A stretch of DNA of 64,000 nucleotides from Littorina saxatilis (lineage: Eukaryota > Mollusca > Gastropoda > Littorinimorpha > Littorinidae). Shown one piece after another: positions 1 to 11,003 of this stretch. The notes under the pieces are model-generated. The model saw nothing but the letters and a program-made list of their open reading frames with translations. It was not told where the DNA came from and did no database searches. The stretch lies in assembly GCF_037325665.1 (NCBI RefSeq), contig NC_090251.1, positions 19,723,248 to 19,787,247 of the forward strand. Direction: 5' to 3'. A program made the position numbers and the translations under genes. The number at the start of each line of letters is the position of its first letter. Position 1 is the stretch's first letter.

Positions 1-783
1 TCTGCTCCGCCGGAACTAGTCTCTTGGCTCCACAAATAGACCACAGGGAACGTGGGGTTTTGTGATGTTACTCCTCCCTCTCCTCTCTGGAGGAGGTGGG
101 ACGGCATGGTCTAGAGTAATCTGCTTTTGCTGAGACTCTCCTCTGTGCTCTCCTACGAGCCATCTTTTTCTCCCTGGACTCGTTTTGGTTTAGGGAGGAT
201 GCCTCGGATAGGGCCGTAGCCATGCTGCAGGCAACTCTGGCTAGGGTCATCACCGAGCAGATGAGTTCGTCAGTGATGTTTTATGCCCACACTGTCTTCA
301 CCAGGTGTGATCTCCTTCTTTTACAAGGGGTTTGATTTCACACCGGTTACAGGAAGCAAGGGACAGGCTTTTTTCGGGGTTTTGATAAAACCTACTCAGA
401 AGCCTCAGTCTTGCCCTTCCTTCATAGACAAGTAGCAGCGCATTGATGCGGTCCCGGTCACAAAGTGGGTGTTTCGTTCAGTGACTCCTCCCTCTCCTCT
501 CCGGAGGAGGTGGGATGACATGGTCTAGAGGTATCAGCTTTGGCTGATATTTTCCTCTGTGCTCTCACACGAGCCTTCCTTATGTGTCCTGCAGACAGGA
601 AGTGGCTCCGTTTCTGCTGGGGTCACCAGGTTTTTTCAGTTCAGGGCTCTGCCCTACAGGCTGTTGCTGGCCATGAGTTGTTACCATGGTGGGCATTCAG
701 TCGGTGTTCTGATCAGACGGAGAGCTATTCGTCTCTGGACGACCTCGGTGACTGGTTGATCTTTTATCAGAGTCAATCAGCTT

Positions 784-863
784 TCTTTCTTTCTTTATTT
801 GGTGTTTAACGTCGTTTTCAACCACGAAGGTTATATCGCGACGAGGGAAAGGGGGGAGATGGG
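784..863 (+). mobile_element. Short molluscan SINE-like insertion with target duplication
   Basis: An insertion of about 80 bp flanked by a perfect 13-bp target duplication (agtcaatcagctt at 771-783 and 864-876). It starts with a TTTC microsatellite and contains the string GTGTTTAACGTCGTTTTCAA followed by GGTTATATCGCGACG. I recall this core as a common short repeat of molluscs; that is memory, not a search. It interrupts the old DIRS copy. Confidence 0.75.
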
Positions 864-1113
864 AGTCAATCAGCTTGCCAGCTGCACTTTCAGATGGTGT
901 TGAACCAGGCTTTTTGCCTGGCGTTCTCAGTAAACCAGGCAAAATCTGAGCTGTCTCCATCCCAGTTTTTTTTACCCGGGCATGCCATTCGACACTGTCT
1001 CTTGGAAGGTTCGTCCTTCACGGGAGGGAATAGAGAGGCTTTAGGCTCTTATCACTGCCAGACTGGCACGAGAGCAGACCTCTGTGAGGTCCTTAGCCTT
1101 GATCCTCGGTCAG

Positions 1114-1497
1114 GGCGGGGGTGTAGCTCAGTCGGTAGCGCGCTGGATTTGTATCCAGTTGGCCGCTGTCAGCGTGAGTTCGTCCCCACGTTCGGCGAGA
1201 GATTTATTTCTCAGTCAACTTTGTGTGCAGACTATCCTCGGTGTCCGAACATCCCCGTGTGTACACGCAAGCACAAGACCAAGTGCGCACGAAAAAGATC
1301 CTGTAATCCATCTCAGAGTTCAGTGGGTTATAGAAACACGAAAATACCCAGCATGCTTCCTCCGAAAACGGCGTATGGCTGCCTAAATGGCGGGGTAAAA
1401 AAAACCGGTCATACACGTGAAATTCCACTCGTGCAAAAAACACGAGTGTACGTGGGAGTTTCAGCCCACGAACGCAGAAGAAGAAGAAGAAGAAGAA
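1114..1497 (+). mobile_element. tRNA-derived SINE with (GAA)n tail
   Basis: The head (about 1117-1195) looks like a tRNA: an A box in TAGCTCAGTCGGTAGCG and a degenerate B box in GAGTTCGTCCCC. A body of about 280 bp follows and ends in a GAA repeat. A 13-bp near-perfect target duplication (gatcctcggtcag at 1101-1113, gatcttcggtcag at 1498-1510) fixes both ends. The element lies in the RNase H side of the old DIRS copy, so it is younger than that copy. It is not a functional tRNA gene, because the D and T arms are degenerate. Confidence 0.88.
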
Positions 1498-1796
1498 GAT
1501 CTTCGGTCAGACGGAATTGATGGCTACGCTGGCCCTCTAGTCTTTCCTCAAGTCTCTTTGGGACTCAGCCTCACAGGTCTGGGACAAGAGGGTCCTCCTC
1601 CAGGGTGAGTTCCTCCACGCGAGTAGGTGGCTGGAATCCAATTGGATCGCTCAGGGCCTTTTCCCTAGCTTTGTTCCCCCCCTGACTTAGACCGCTTCAT
1701 GGATGCGTCTCTGTCTGGATGGGAGCCTACAGTGAGGGCAGTGAGGCACATGCGTTGTTGGGGTTTACCGGAGGATGTAGCCTTGGAACTTAAATA

Positions 1797-2355
1797 CCGA
1801 GAGGCATAAATTCCGCAAACTGAACTTTAAAAAATCACAAAAAATCAACTCAGTGGTGAATGTTTTCAATGTTTGAATATTTTATTTATTGGCCATTTTA
1901 GTGTTTATAAACCTTCGCTTTATTGATTTTGAATAGAACATCATGAAATGACAATTTTTCAAAAAATGTGACTGAGTCCAAGCGCAATGATTTCGGAAAA
2001 CGTTTAGTGTTCATCACGTTCAATGCTTTGGCCAGCTGTAAGCATCCCAATCGCTTGCTGTCTCTCTCCTTCATCAAGTCGTGGCATGATTGCGATATCT
2101 GATACAGCCAAACAGCCAGTTGCATTTTATAGGGCCATACACTATCTTTTTTACGTTATTGTCTCCCGTTCAGCCCATTGTCTTTATTAGCACAGTGAGC
2201 TGTGGCTGGATCAGCAATACTGCAAAGCGCACGCTGACAGCGTGAAACATTTGCTCCGACACTCAAGATGTCAACTACAAATTACAGGTTCAATCTGATT
2301 TTCGTTTGAGAGCAAAATCGTTCAATGCACTATTTGCAGAATTTATGCCTTTCAG
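1797..2355. mobile_element. Tc1/mariner-type MITE
   Basis: A non-coding element of about 559 bp with inverted ends. The left end after TA reads CCGAGAGGCATAAATTCCGC, and the right end is its near reverse complement (about 20 of 23 positions). It is bounded by TA dinucleotides at 1795-1796 and 2356-2357. The TA target and non-coding interior fit a non-autonomous Tc1/mariner derivative. It sits in the old DIRS copy. No transposase frame is visible. Confidence 0.75.
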
Positions 2356-2951
2356 TATAGTTCCGTTTTTTCACGGTTTTTCGGCCAGATTTCCTTGAAT
2401 CAGAAACCTGGTCAATCTCCTCTGGTGTTTAATTCCCTCCTCTCGGGAGGATTCTCGCTCCGGGCGATTTGGATTTTCTAACTGTCTGGTTAGAGTTTTA
2501 AAATCTTTTTTAATTTGCGCTCAGTCAGTTGGAACTAAGAGCCAAAAGCTCATGTTCTTATCTCTTTACACTATAGGTGAAAGAGTCTTCTCTTAATTGA
2601 CACCCACAAGAGGTGTTGCTACTTTGTTAGGACAGTCCTATGAGTGGTTGCTTATTGAACACAGGGGGGGCGGGGGGGGGGGGGGGCGTTCAGTCCTCCC
2701 TCTGTTCCTTTACAGGTGTTCAGGAGTCCAGAGCCTGGGGTTCTTCTCTCGCTGGTGGTGTTCTTTTCGCCTATGCGAAGTTTTGCCAACAGCTCTTTGG
2801 AGGTCTGATGACGTGTTCGTTGATTTTTTACCTCCTGGACATCTCCTGCTCTTAACTTGATGGGGCCATTTCCTTGCCCTCGTTAGTTTCTGCAGGACAG
2901 GTTCTCTCAGGGACATAAGTAAGTAAGTTCCCTCCACCTTTAGGAGCAATC

Positions 2952-3045
2952 TGCATTTATGAGAATTGGGGTAAGAATATGTAATTTAATGGAAAATTTC
3001 AATAGTAAATTTTCATTTGATTAATATACTTACCCAATTCTCATA
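2952..3045. repeat. Internal complementary region of the old DIRS copy
   Basis: This stretch contains the reverse complement of the element's own right end (compare 3265-3296), next to sequence expected to match the lost left end. DIRS elements carry such a region because their linear ends are rebuilt from it through a circular intermediate. The match to 63266-63357 in the young copy is clear. Confidence 0.8.
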
Positions 3046-3296
3046 GTTAATACCCTCCCATAGTTAATCCCCGCTACTTAATTTCCTACGGGTTTTTGAG
3101 AAGTCTCGAATGATTATTCCGGATGCCGGCGCTCACGTGGTGTGCGGTGGGTTATGGGTAACCAGGTGGGACAGGGCATAGCAACGGCTATGGTGTCTGT
3201 TTTTAGCTTGGTTACCACCCTTGCAAGGGCAGGTAATTTGAGTAGTTTTTCGACATCTATTATTCAAATGAAAATTTACTATTGAAATTTTCCATT

Positions 3297-4093
3297 GTAG
3301 TATCGATCTAAAAAATATTTCATCTTACTCTTTATCATTTCCTGATTCCAACAATTGCGTACTCAAGCTTGACAAGGCTATAACCACGTCGGCCATTGTG
3401 GAGAAATCTAATTCCTTGACGAAAGTGACCGAACAACTATGAATGACGTCTCGGTATGTGTGAATGACGTCACAGTCTGTATCTTTTGAAGCCTCGCATT
3501 CTTTATGACGTCTTTCTGTGTCTGCATGCGCGAAATGTTTGTTCTTTTTGGTTTGTTTCGTCTTCTCTGTACACAACTCTGTCCTTTTAAAATCAGACTC
3601 ACAGGCCTCATGAGCGAGCCACTTTCCAAGGGCAGCTAACTTCGCGTATGGAAACAGTACTGTCGTCTGGTATGCCGTAGGCAGTATTCTCAGTTTTGAT
3701 GAATTTGTAAAGAGAAGAAACGATTACAGCGGGAGAAATGAAAGCCATGTGTGCATTTTTGGGCTTTTGGAGGGACGATTGCGAGTTTGATTCCGTTCTT
3801 GTCATACAATAATACTCGGAAACGTGTAACATACAATCTTGCATTAGTGGCGGCAAAGAAGGAAAGCGTGAGACATATAGATATGTAATGTTTGGATTAA
3901 AAACAATCTCAGCAAGTTAAAAAGAATGGAGAAAAGCACACTGGCTTGTCACTTTCTGTACTTGAATGTATGAGCACGGCTGCGGGGTATGTAATTGACA
4001 AAGCTATCGAGTAGTGTCTATTTGTACAACTGTGGTGCGTTCAATTTCATTCAGATTGACTAAATGTATTAATTTCGTTTCACTTGACTTGCT
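3297..4093 (+). repeat. 3' part of an abundant caenogastropod repeat, with an internal insertion
   Basis: The flanks (about 3320-3347 and 3866-4093) match by memory the 3' half of a very common periwinkle repeat: TTTCCTGATTCCAA, then ACATATAGATATGTAATGTT, GGATTAAAAACAA and a terminal TGACTAAATG...ACTTGACTTG. About 515 bp of unrelated sequence splits it at about 3348-3865; that insert has no long reading frame that I recognise. A 5' copy of the same family is at 44041-44716. Confidence 0.55.
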
Positions 4094-4787
4094 TTTTTAT
4101 GTGTGAGCTGGTTTGTTTCTGACATTTTTAATTTCATGCTATTTCAAATTTTGGCAAAATTTATTTCGTGCTACCTTTGTCAATCTGCTAAATTAATTCA
4201 ACAACAAAATCCACAGTCTGCACAGGAAGCAGCCAGGCTATTGATGTTTGGTATGTGTCTAAGTAGAAGGTTACTCTATATGTAACATTCTGGGCAGATC
4301 TTACATGGTATATGGTATACATGATCGCTTCTGCAAGAAGGAATTCATCTTGAAGTCAAAACTGAGGAAGCTGGATATGCTTTCGGCTGTGTTAATATTT
4401 CAAATTTGGATTACACAATAGGCTCAAATAACAAAGAGATGGAAGCTCTGAAAACAAAGGAAACACATTATTCTGCTATGAGCACTTTAGTCCCTTTGTT
4501 GCATGATCTTGAAATTTGCATTCTGATCTGATTTGATGTTGGAGTAGGGTTTACAGATCGTGGGTAATCCTGTAACACGTATGTGCAATTAGTGACATCT
4601 TCATTGTTGCAGACATTAAAGTAATTGCAAATATATTGTTGAAGATTGACTGACTTTGTTGCCTTAATGTTGTTGGGAAATGAGACATGTTGTATTTATT
4701 TATTTTCTACTGGCCTGAGTAATCAGATGAGTCTTAGTAATGCAGAAGGGTTCTAAGACTCTAAGTTGACCCAAAGTGGATGTACTT
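4094..4787. other. Unassigned intergenic stretch
   Basis: AT-rich sequence without a convincing reading frame, splice pattern or repeat that I can name. Confidence 0.5.
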
Positions 4788-5097
4788 CCTGTAGGTGTTT
4801 TTCCTTTATACAAGGAATGCACTTGGGTGCCGTTCCTGGTGGAAATCAGATCACACTCAGTATTGTGTCCTATGTTCAGTAAGTTACTCAGTAAAGTTCG
4901 GTTTCACTTTGACTTTGATAAGACTGAAGTACTGCGAAGCCACCACGATGAAAGGCACACTTTACTTGACTACCCAACAGGAGGTAGAACATGTGTTAAA
5001 CAGCTGGTCATATCATCGTGGTGTAATGTGTTACGGTAGGTTGACAGCAAAGCTCAGACATGAGACCAGTAAATGTTCCAAAAGTAGGAAAGTAAGC

Positions 5098-5190
5098 CGG
5101 GGTCCAGGGGCCGCATAGGCCCCTGGTGGGGTCCAGGGGCAACGCCCCGGTAGGGGGTTCAGGGGGGCAAAGGCACCCCCCTGACGGAAA
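5098..5190. repeat. GC-rich triple hairpin
   Basis: Three strong hairpins in a row: CCAGGGGCC with a 5-nt loop (5104-5126), GGGGC-AAC-GCCCC (5136-5148) and CAGGGGGG with an 8-nt loop (5160-5183). The GC content is far above that of the surrounding AT-rich DNA. Confidence 0.8.
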
Positions 5191-5349
5191 ATGAATGTTA
5201 GAATTATAAAGGCCATTTTAGGGCCTCTCCTGATAGCAAAAAATTAGATCATGCCTTTTTAAAAAGCTATAAAAACCACAAGAATAATATGTTTTAGCAT
5301 TTTAAACAAAAGTGTAATTTATAACAATCACACACACACACACAAACTT

Positions 5350-5560
5350 GAAAACTTTCAGAACCAACACATTTTTTTCCACCAAGTCCGTATTTCACCA
5401 CGCAGTGGCCGTTGTCGCACCACGTGCACACGGCCTGACCGGGAATGGATATCTTGGCGATACTGTCGCCAATGAGCTGGCGCCTTTCTTTCTTGTCGAT
5501 AATGACAGTCACTTCTTCTGACAGCCAGTTGGCTTTCACTTGTTTTTGACACTTTGGTCG
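5350..5560 (-). pseudogene. Transposon zinc-finger fragment
   Basis: A minus-strand frame reads KCQKQVKANWLSEEV, then a DKKERRQLIGD segment, a PGQAVCTWC element and VKYGLGGKK. The pattern of a lysine-rich lead, PGxxxCxxC and a KYGxxGKK end resembles the N-terminal zinc-finger-like module of hAT-type transposon proteins in invertebrates. The second half of the finger (H...H) and the rest of the transposase are absent, so this is a remnant. Similarity is from memory of the pattern. Confidence 0.4.
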
Positions 5561-6587
5561 TCGATCGTAAGAGCTTCCAAAGCCGACAAAACAATACGGA
5601 ATCCAGACGCCATGATGCTACCTTTTTCACCTTCAGCGTTTGGAGATCGGCAGCCAATCAAAACAACCCGCAAACCGCCATCGGTGAATAATTAGGCCTA
5701 GGCGATAATCGTCGGAGATCGACAGCCAATCAAACGCAACCCATGATACTGCTATGGGTTCACGCGAGTGCTGGGGTGCGAATGCACTGACTTCAGACGG
5801 TTCATACCACCACCCTCCCCTCCCCCCCTTTTTTTTCTCAACGAATTTGCATCGATCTCAAGAATGGTCTGTGAGCTAAGGAAAATATCGGAATTCCGAT
5901 AAAATTCGGTCTAGTCCCATGTCTGAAAGCTGCTCTATGACTTACAGCATGTCGTGATAAGGGTTCACTCAATATAACTAAGGTAAAAATACCATATTTT
6001 TTGCACTTTGGATTGAATATTTGTGTCAGAACGTTTCTAGATCAACAAACTTAAAGTAAAAACGTTATTTTGAGGGTGAAGCAAAATAACACGTCTAAAT
6101 ACCAACAGAATTTGAGAAAAATATCATGAAATGCACATGGGTGCATTCCTTGTATACAAGAAACACACCTACAGGTAATGCAACCACTTTTGATTGAATA
6201 AGTTATGTTCTTGAAAAAAAAGATCATTGTAAGGCATAGAGCCAGGCAAAGAAAACTGATCAAAAGGAGGTGGTAATCAACTGACCACATTCTGGCACAG
6301 TGTCATGCTTCCCACACATACCTAGGGAGACAAACACCCCTCTCCTGCCCTCATTAACTCATTCAGTTAAGTACTGACTGAATAGTTTTAAAAATAAAAA
6401 GGCAAGTCAAACATTGCTAGGATGGAAAAAACGTGAGGTTCTTGTTGCTGCATATCCTGATTGACAACACAAACAATTTACTCTGAATATGTAATGAGGC
6501 ACATTGAAGCATTTTGAATACAGACATCAAAATCACACTGCCTATTTTCATTTGTTTAAAACTCGTTGTTCGACATCTCCCCTTTTT

Positions 6588-7040
6588 GAGTCACTTGAGA
6601 AAAAGTGACTCTATGTAATCGGTCAGTGTTAGTCTGTCCGGCCGGCCGGCCGTCCGTAGACACCACCTTAACGTTGGACTTTTCTCGGAAACTATCAAAG
6701 CGATCGGGCTCATATTTTGTTTAGTCGTGACCTCCAATGACCTCTACACTTTAACGATGGTTTCGTTGACCTTTGACCTTTTTCAAGGTCACAGGTCAGC
6801 GTCAAAGGAAAAATTAGACATTTTATATCTTTGACAAAGTTCATCGGATGTGATTGAAACTTTGTAGGATTATTCTTTACATCAAAGTATTTACATCTGT
6901 AGCCTTTTACGAACGTTATCAGAAAAACAAGGGAGATAACTAGCCTTTTCTGTTCGGCAACACACAACTTAACGTTGGGCTTTTCTCGGAAACTATAAAA
7001 GTGACCGGGCTCAAATTTTATGTGAACGTGACTCATTGTG
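6588..7040. repeat. GAGTCAC-ended molluscan repeat, diverged copy
   Basis: It begins with TGAGTCACTTGAGAAAAAGTGACTC, has a GGCC/GTCC microsatellite, and ends near GTGACTCA. A unit of about 65 bp (TTAACGTTGGACTTTTCTCG...) occurs twice, at about 6668-6730 and 6966-7030. It resembles the longer element at 49467-50285, including the AGGTCA-rich segment at about 6765-6800. Confidence 0.6.
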
Positions 7041-8156
7041 TTGTGAATAGCAATTTCTTCCTGTCCATCTGATGCCTCATATAATATTCAGAACTGCGAA
7101 AGTGACTCGATCGAGCGTTTGCTCTTCTTGTTGAAACTTACTCCGCTCAAGGTATTGTGACTGCAAAGCACACAGCAATGTACATCGTAACAAAAAGAAC
7201 AGACAAGATTTTATAGGAAAAAGCCAGTTCACTCTCTCTATTTCACGTTCTCTCTCACACACACACACACACATACACAAATAATACACTTTAAAGAGTT
7301 GGATGCAAAAATTTTCATATAAAGAGATTCTCTGTCAGTTAATTCTTACATTCCAGGCATCACATTTTTAACGTTGGAGGACCTGACTGTAGATGTGTTG
7401 CAAGCAGTGTGCACGCTTAATTTAGACTACTTGAATAATTATATGGCTTTGTGTACCTGAAATTGCTTGTGTACATTGTTACCTTGCAGGAGAGTCCAGC
7501 CGCCACTGCTCTGGCTTTGCCTATTGCCATGACACTCTTCGTCTCACCCTGACAATGACATCTGTTTTCATACCTGCCATTATTCTAAGAAAGCAGTACA
7601 GAAACATAAATACACTGACCTATTATTCTTCTTTACAAATGCACTACTCCATTAACCCGGTGACTCGCAGATCACCCAATACCACCTGCCAAGAAAACGG
7701 TTTTCTGACACACAGCCTGACAACACAAAATGGACAACGAGCATCCTACTTACACTGTCACTTCCACCCTCCCCACAATGTACTATGATAAAGGGGGACA
7801 AAAAAGTTCCTTGTTTACGGTTCCTCGACCGACCATAGTTTTTTCTCTCGACCCTAGAACTGGTTTTTTACCCTTCAAAAAATATTTTATTAAAAAGGAC
7901 TAGTTACTCTTCTCAAACATCCAGGGGACACAGTTCGTGTGAGTCCCAACCAATAAAAATTAACATACGCCTGTTGAAATAGAGAAAAAAAATTCAATTA
8001 AAAAATAAAAAGGGAACTACTGACCCTATTTTGTTGGCCTCGTCACCCAAATCGAACATTATTGTTGGGGGGCTGAATGGATTATGCCTAGTGCATACAA
8101 CTAGTAACATTAACTCAAATGTTCATTTCATAAACTAAGTTAGTTTATTGCCTGAC
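7041..8156. other. Probable 3' flank or 3' UTR of the phosphatase gene
   Basis: No recognisable coding or repeat content apart from a GA/CA microsatellite at about 7235-7275. It lies directly downstream of the minus-strand phosphatase stop codon at 8157, so part of it may be its 3' UTR. No clear polyadenylation signal could be chosen. Confidence 0.4.
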
Positions 8157-8374
8157 CTATGAAACATGTTCTGACTGATAATGTCCTGCTGTTCTAAGAC
8201 TTTGATCCAGTTTGCACAGCTGAAGAAGGAATCCCTGGTTTGGACAAATTTCTCGTTTTTCTCGGACCAGGCGTGTGGCATCCTGTAGAGTCATGTGGCG
8301 TTTCAACATCAAGTAGGCAATGGTCAGCGTGGCAGCTCGACTCATCCCTTGTACACAGTGCACCAGCACCTTGC
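8157..8374 (-). CDS. DUSP3: DUSP3-like phosphatase, exon 3 (catalytic loop to stop)
   Basis: Last coding exon. The acceptor TATTGCAG ends at 8375, and the exon adds two bases to complete a glycine codon. It then reads [15 protein letters not shown], the HCxxGxxR signature loop with the nucleophilic cysteine and the phosphate-binding arginine. The helical segment [16 protein letters not shown] and [16 protein letters not shown] follow, as in VHR/DUSP3. The stop codon is at 8157-8159. The phase (1+218 nt) joins exactly to exon 2. Total protein 196 residues, close to the 185 of human DUSP3. Confidence 0.93.
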
Positions 8375-9584
8375 CTGCAATATATGAAAGTTCACGTCAA
8401 CCCAATTATTTTGACAATACTGGAGGAAAGCAATTTTGACTATAGGACAGGTTGGAAACACACATGCACTTCAGGGGACACTGCCCAAACAAGGCAAAGA
8501 TGGATAGGAACTGCATAAGCAGCAGCCACACTTGCATTACATTTAACGGCTTATGCATTGCCATATCACATTTTTCATACAGCAGGGTTTTTGCCGAGTA
8601 GACACACGCTTATGAAATTGTTCTGGTCTCCACACTATGTACGAAATGTGTCTGAATAGACAGCTATTTTAGTGTTTGCGAATGTACAGGGTGACCAAAA
8701 ACAATACCACTCACTAAAATGCTAATAAGTCTTACATTTGTCTTACATTTCTTCATATTTGTTGTACATTGGCTGGTGATATGGTATAATAATGTCACAC
8801 CGTTTCAAGTATGTGGGTCACGTGGTTAGATTTTTATGCTTTGTAAAGAATACTTTTTCAAATTTGGTAATTGACTTAAAAGTACGAGGTTTGGCCCTGA
8901 GTTGTAGCCCTTTAGATTTTCATTTGTTGGTTTTCCTTAATGGCCTTGCATATAAAAAAAAACCATCCTCAGACAAAAGATGAGTTGAAACAACAAGTAC
9001 AGGGAGTCTGGAGGGTTCAACTCCGTTGAGTGTGGCCTCTCCTCAGTGTCAAACCTACTTTTGAAGCATTCTCCGAATTTGCAAAATATTCTTTTAAATG
9101 CATTAAAATCAAACCATTTGACCTACATATTTGAAACTTTGTGACATTATCTTCCCACATCTCAGGCTAATGTACACCAAATATGAAGTAGTTCACTCAA
9201 TACTTGTGGGAGTTATTAGCATTTTAGAGGGTGGCATTTTTTTCTAGATAAGTCAATAAGCTAGAGAAATTTCAAGGGATTGATGTTCCCCATCTTGTTT
9301 GAAGTCAAGCGCCTCCCTGCAGCTAGCGAAGGTCGTCATCGCCTCGCCCCTCTCCTGATTGGTCAACTTGGCCTGGCTTGTGAGTGGATCCGTAAGAAAT
9401 AAGAGCATGCACAAGGCTCACGATTTTTTTATTAGCCAACACGCAATGCGCTGCATAAGAGATTCATAATGCACAACGCAAGTGTGGCCACATGCATAAC
9501 GTAAATGTGGCCATGCCTGTAGTGTTCCCTCATTTTTACAAAAGCCAATCAGTTTTAACGATACGCTTCAGCTTTAATACTTAC
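8375..9584 (-). other. Intron 2 of the DUSP3-like gene
   Basis: A 1210-bp intron with GTAAG donor and TTGCAG acceptor on the minus strand. Most of it is the inverted-repeat element at 8687-9245. Confidence 0.85.
8687..9245. mobile_element. Inverted-repeat element (mariner-like MITE candidate)
   Basis: The left side has TACAGGGTGACCAAAAAC followed by CTCACTAAAATGCTAATAA. The right side (about 9205-9240) has the complement TTATTAGCATTTTAGAGGGTGGCATTTTT. The outer ACAGGGTG string followed by an A run is typical of mariner-like ends. The right terminus is less clean than the left. There is no coding frame. Confidence 0.5.
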
Positions 9585-9805
9585 CACTATGTAATCCCTC
9601 TTCAATAAAAGCAGCAGCTTGCTGAAAAAAGGGTGTCATGTTGAAGTTCATGAAGTCTGTGGCCTCCACTCCAAGAAAAGACATGTTACGTTTCCTGTAC
9701 ATGTCGTGGTTGGTGTTGACGTGAAAATTTGATTTTCCAAGGGCTGCATTCAACACATGAGTCACACCAAGATCCCTCAGTAACACCCGCTTCTGTGCTG
9801 TCTCT
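9585..9805 (-). CDS. DUSP3: DUSP3-like phosphatase, exon 2
   Basis: The acceptor TATTCCCAG ends at 9806 and the donor is GTAAGT at 9584. After the split glycine codon it encodes ETAQKRVLLRDLGVTHVLNA, then a GKSNFHVNTN segment, MYRKRNMSFLGVEATD, and FFQQAAAFIEE. These match the order of the VHR fold: the LGxTHVLNAA strand, the HVNTN loop, the general-acid aspartate in GVEATD, and the amphipathic helix before the catalytic loop. 221 nt, entering in phase 2 and leaving in phase 1, consistent with its neighbours. Confidence 0.92.
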
Positions 9806-10331
9806 CTGGGAATAAAAATTAAAAGAACAAAACAAACATGCTGTAGTAAAAATGTTCCAGTACTGCAAGAAACCTGCATTTTAGGACATCTCTGAAACCA
9901 CTCACAATTTTTACAATGCTTTAGAACAAGATGAAACACGAACAACCTGTAGTTTGTTGTTGTAAGCGCTAAAAAGTAGGGGGTGGCCTTTTACTGTCCC
10001 CTATGCAGGATCAATGCCGTGTGAGAAATAGCAGTATTTGATCACTTGGTATAAAAATGTCAATAGGACGTGCTTCTGTTTACCCTCTATGTATTTTTCT
10101 CTGTGACACACAAGCGTTCGTGTGTGTGCAAGTGCCTTGCAAGAATGGAACCCGGAAACTAACCAAAAATCTCTTTACGTGATGGTTTAAGAACACATGC
10201 TCATACCTTGAATGTAAACTAAATGATAATGACTCAAGATCTGCTTTGTATAATCGGCATTGCAGTACAAGTGTCTGGGAAGAAATTAAAAACTTGCGCA
10301 AATGAATCAAGTCATAAATGTAAGTCCCCTT

Positions 10332-10688
10332 AAAGTTTATTTGGTGTCTTACCTAACAGGTCATACAGATTTTGTTTAAATCCGCCACGCAGTCAGGCTG
10401 ATCTAGCGTGTAAAAGAGAGCGACCACAATCCTGAAAAACAGCAAAAAATTCTGTGTTTTTGCTGGGTAGCTGCAGTTGATATGCAATAAATCTAAAACT
10501 ACAAATATCAGCCTCTCCAAATTTCACAGAACGATGACAAAGACCCTCATCTGTATTCGTTCTAGTACTTAGAGCAAACATAACCCGAGAATGGATGTTG
10601 GAACGGTTTTCCGTAACGTCCCAGAAACAAATGTGACATGCTCGCAACTTTGTGTATGACCTGTTAGGTAAGACACCAAATAAACTTT
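10332..10688. mobile_element. MITE with perfect 36-bp inverted ends
   Basis: 10332-10367 and 10653-10688 are exact reverse complements over 36 bp (AAAGTTTATTTGGTGTCTTA...). The 357-bp element is non-coding. Perfect ends imply a recent insertion. No clean target duplication was seen, so the superfamily is open. It lies in intron 1 of the DUSP3-like gene. Confidence 0.85.
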
Positions 10689-11003
10689 CTAATGTAAAAA
10701 GTGTAAAATATCATTCAGTTGAAGTCACTGTTTCGACGGTTGAAAGTAAATCATGCCATTAAAAAACAAACATTTTTGAGTGTAGGTGACGTCATACCCA
10801 AATATTGCTCCGATCCAAGAAACACATTTTAGAGCAGAAGAAAGACATCTTTAAATACATGTATATTTCTGACCAAAAAACTTCCGGGCTATACCTCTGA
10901 AAAAAAATCCGTAACATTTGTTGCTCAGTGTATGTAGAAACTTGGCCTGATAGCTGAAATAAGGCGAGTGAGACTATTCAGTCACATACCCAATATATAA
11001 TTA

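Larger units (their letters stand above)
1..3296 (+). mobile_element. Old DIRS-like tyrosine-recombinase retrotransposon, right-hand part, broken
   Basis: A fossil copy of the same superfamily as the element at 57540-63644, entering from the left edge of the window. In order it keeps remnants of the gag-side region (about 170-330), reverse transcriptase (about 580-960), RNase H (about 1690-1760), tyrosine recombinase (about 2690-2860), an internal complementary region (2952-3045) and a right terminal repeat ending near 3296 with the trinucleotide ATT. It is broken in many places and looks old. Three other elements have inserted into it (784-863, 1114-1497, 1797-2355), and an approximately 90-bp stretch near 70-162 recurs at 482-574. 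It has no intact reading frame. Family assignment rests on amino-acid similarity to the younger copy and on the end structure. Confidence 0.85.
4788..6175. mobile_element. DNA-transposon-like element with ~40-bp inverted ends
   Basis: The left end CCTGTAGGTGTTTTTCCTTT and the region through about 4830 is the near reverse complement of 6133-6175, giving terminal inverted repeats of about 40 bp around 1.4 kb. Inside are a remnant of a zinc-finger-like frame on the minus strand (5350-5560) and a GC-rich hairpin cluster (5098-5190). Target duplication is unclear. The superfamily is not settled; the internal frame suggests hAT or a similar element. Confidence 0.6.

Noticed and set aside
1117-1195. 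tRNA gene
   Set aside because: The cloverleaf is degenerate and the sequence is the head of a SINE bounded by a target duplication at 1101-1113 and 1498-1510.
3325-3856. Minus-strand coding exons in the insert at 3348-3865
   Set aside because: Overlapping short frames without splice sites or recognisable residues.
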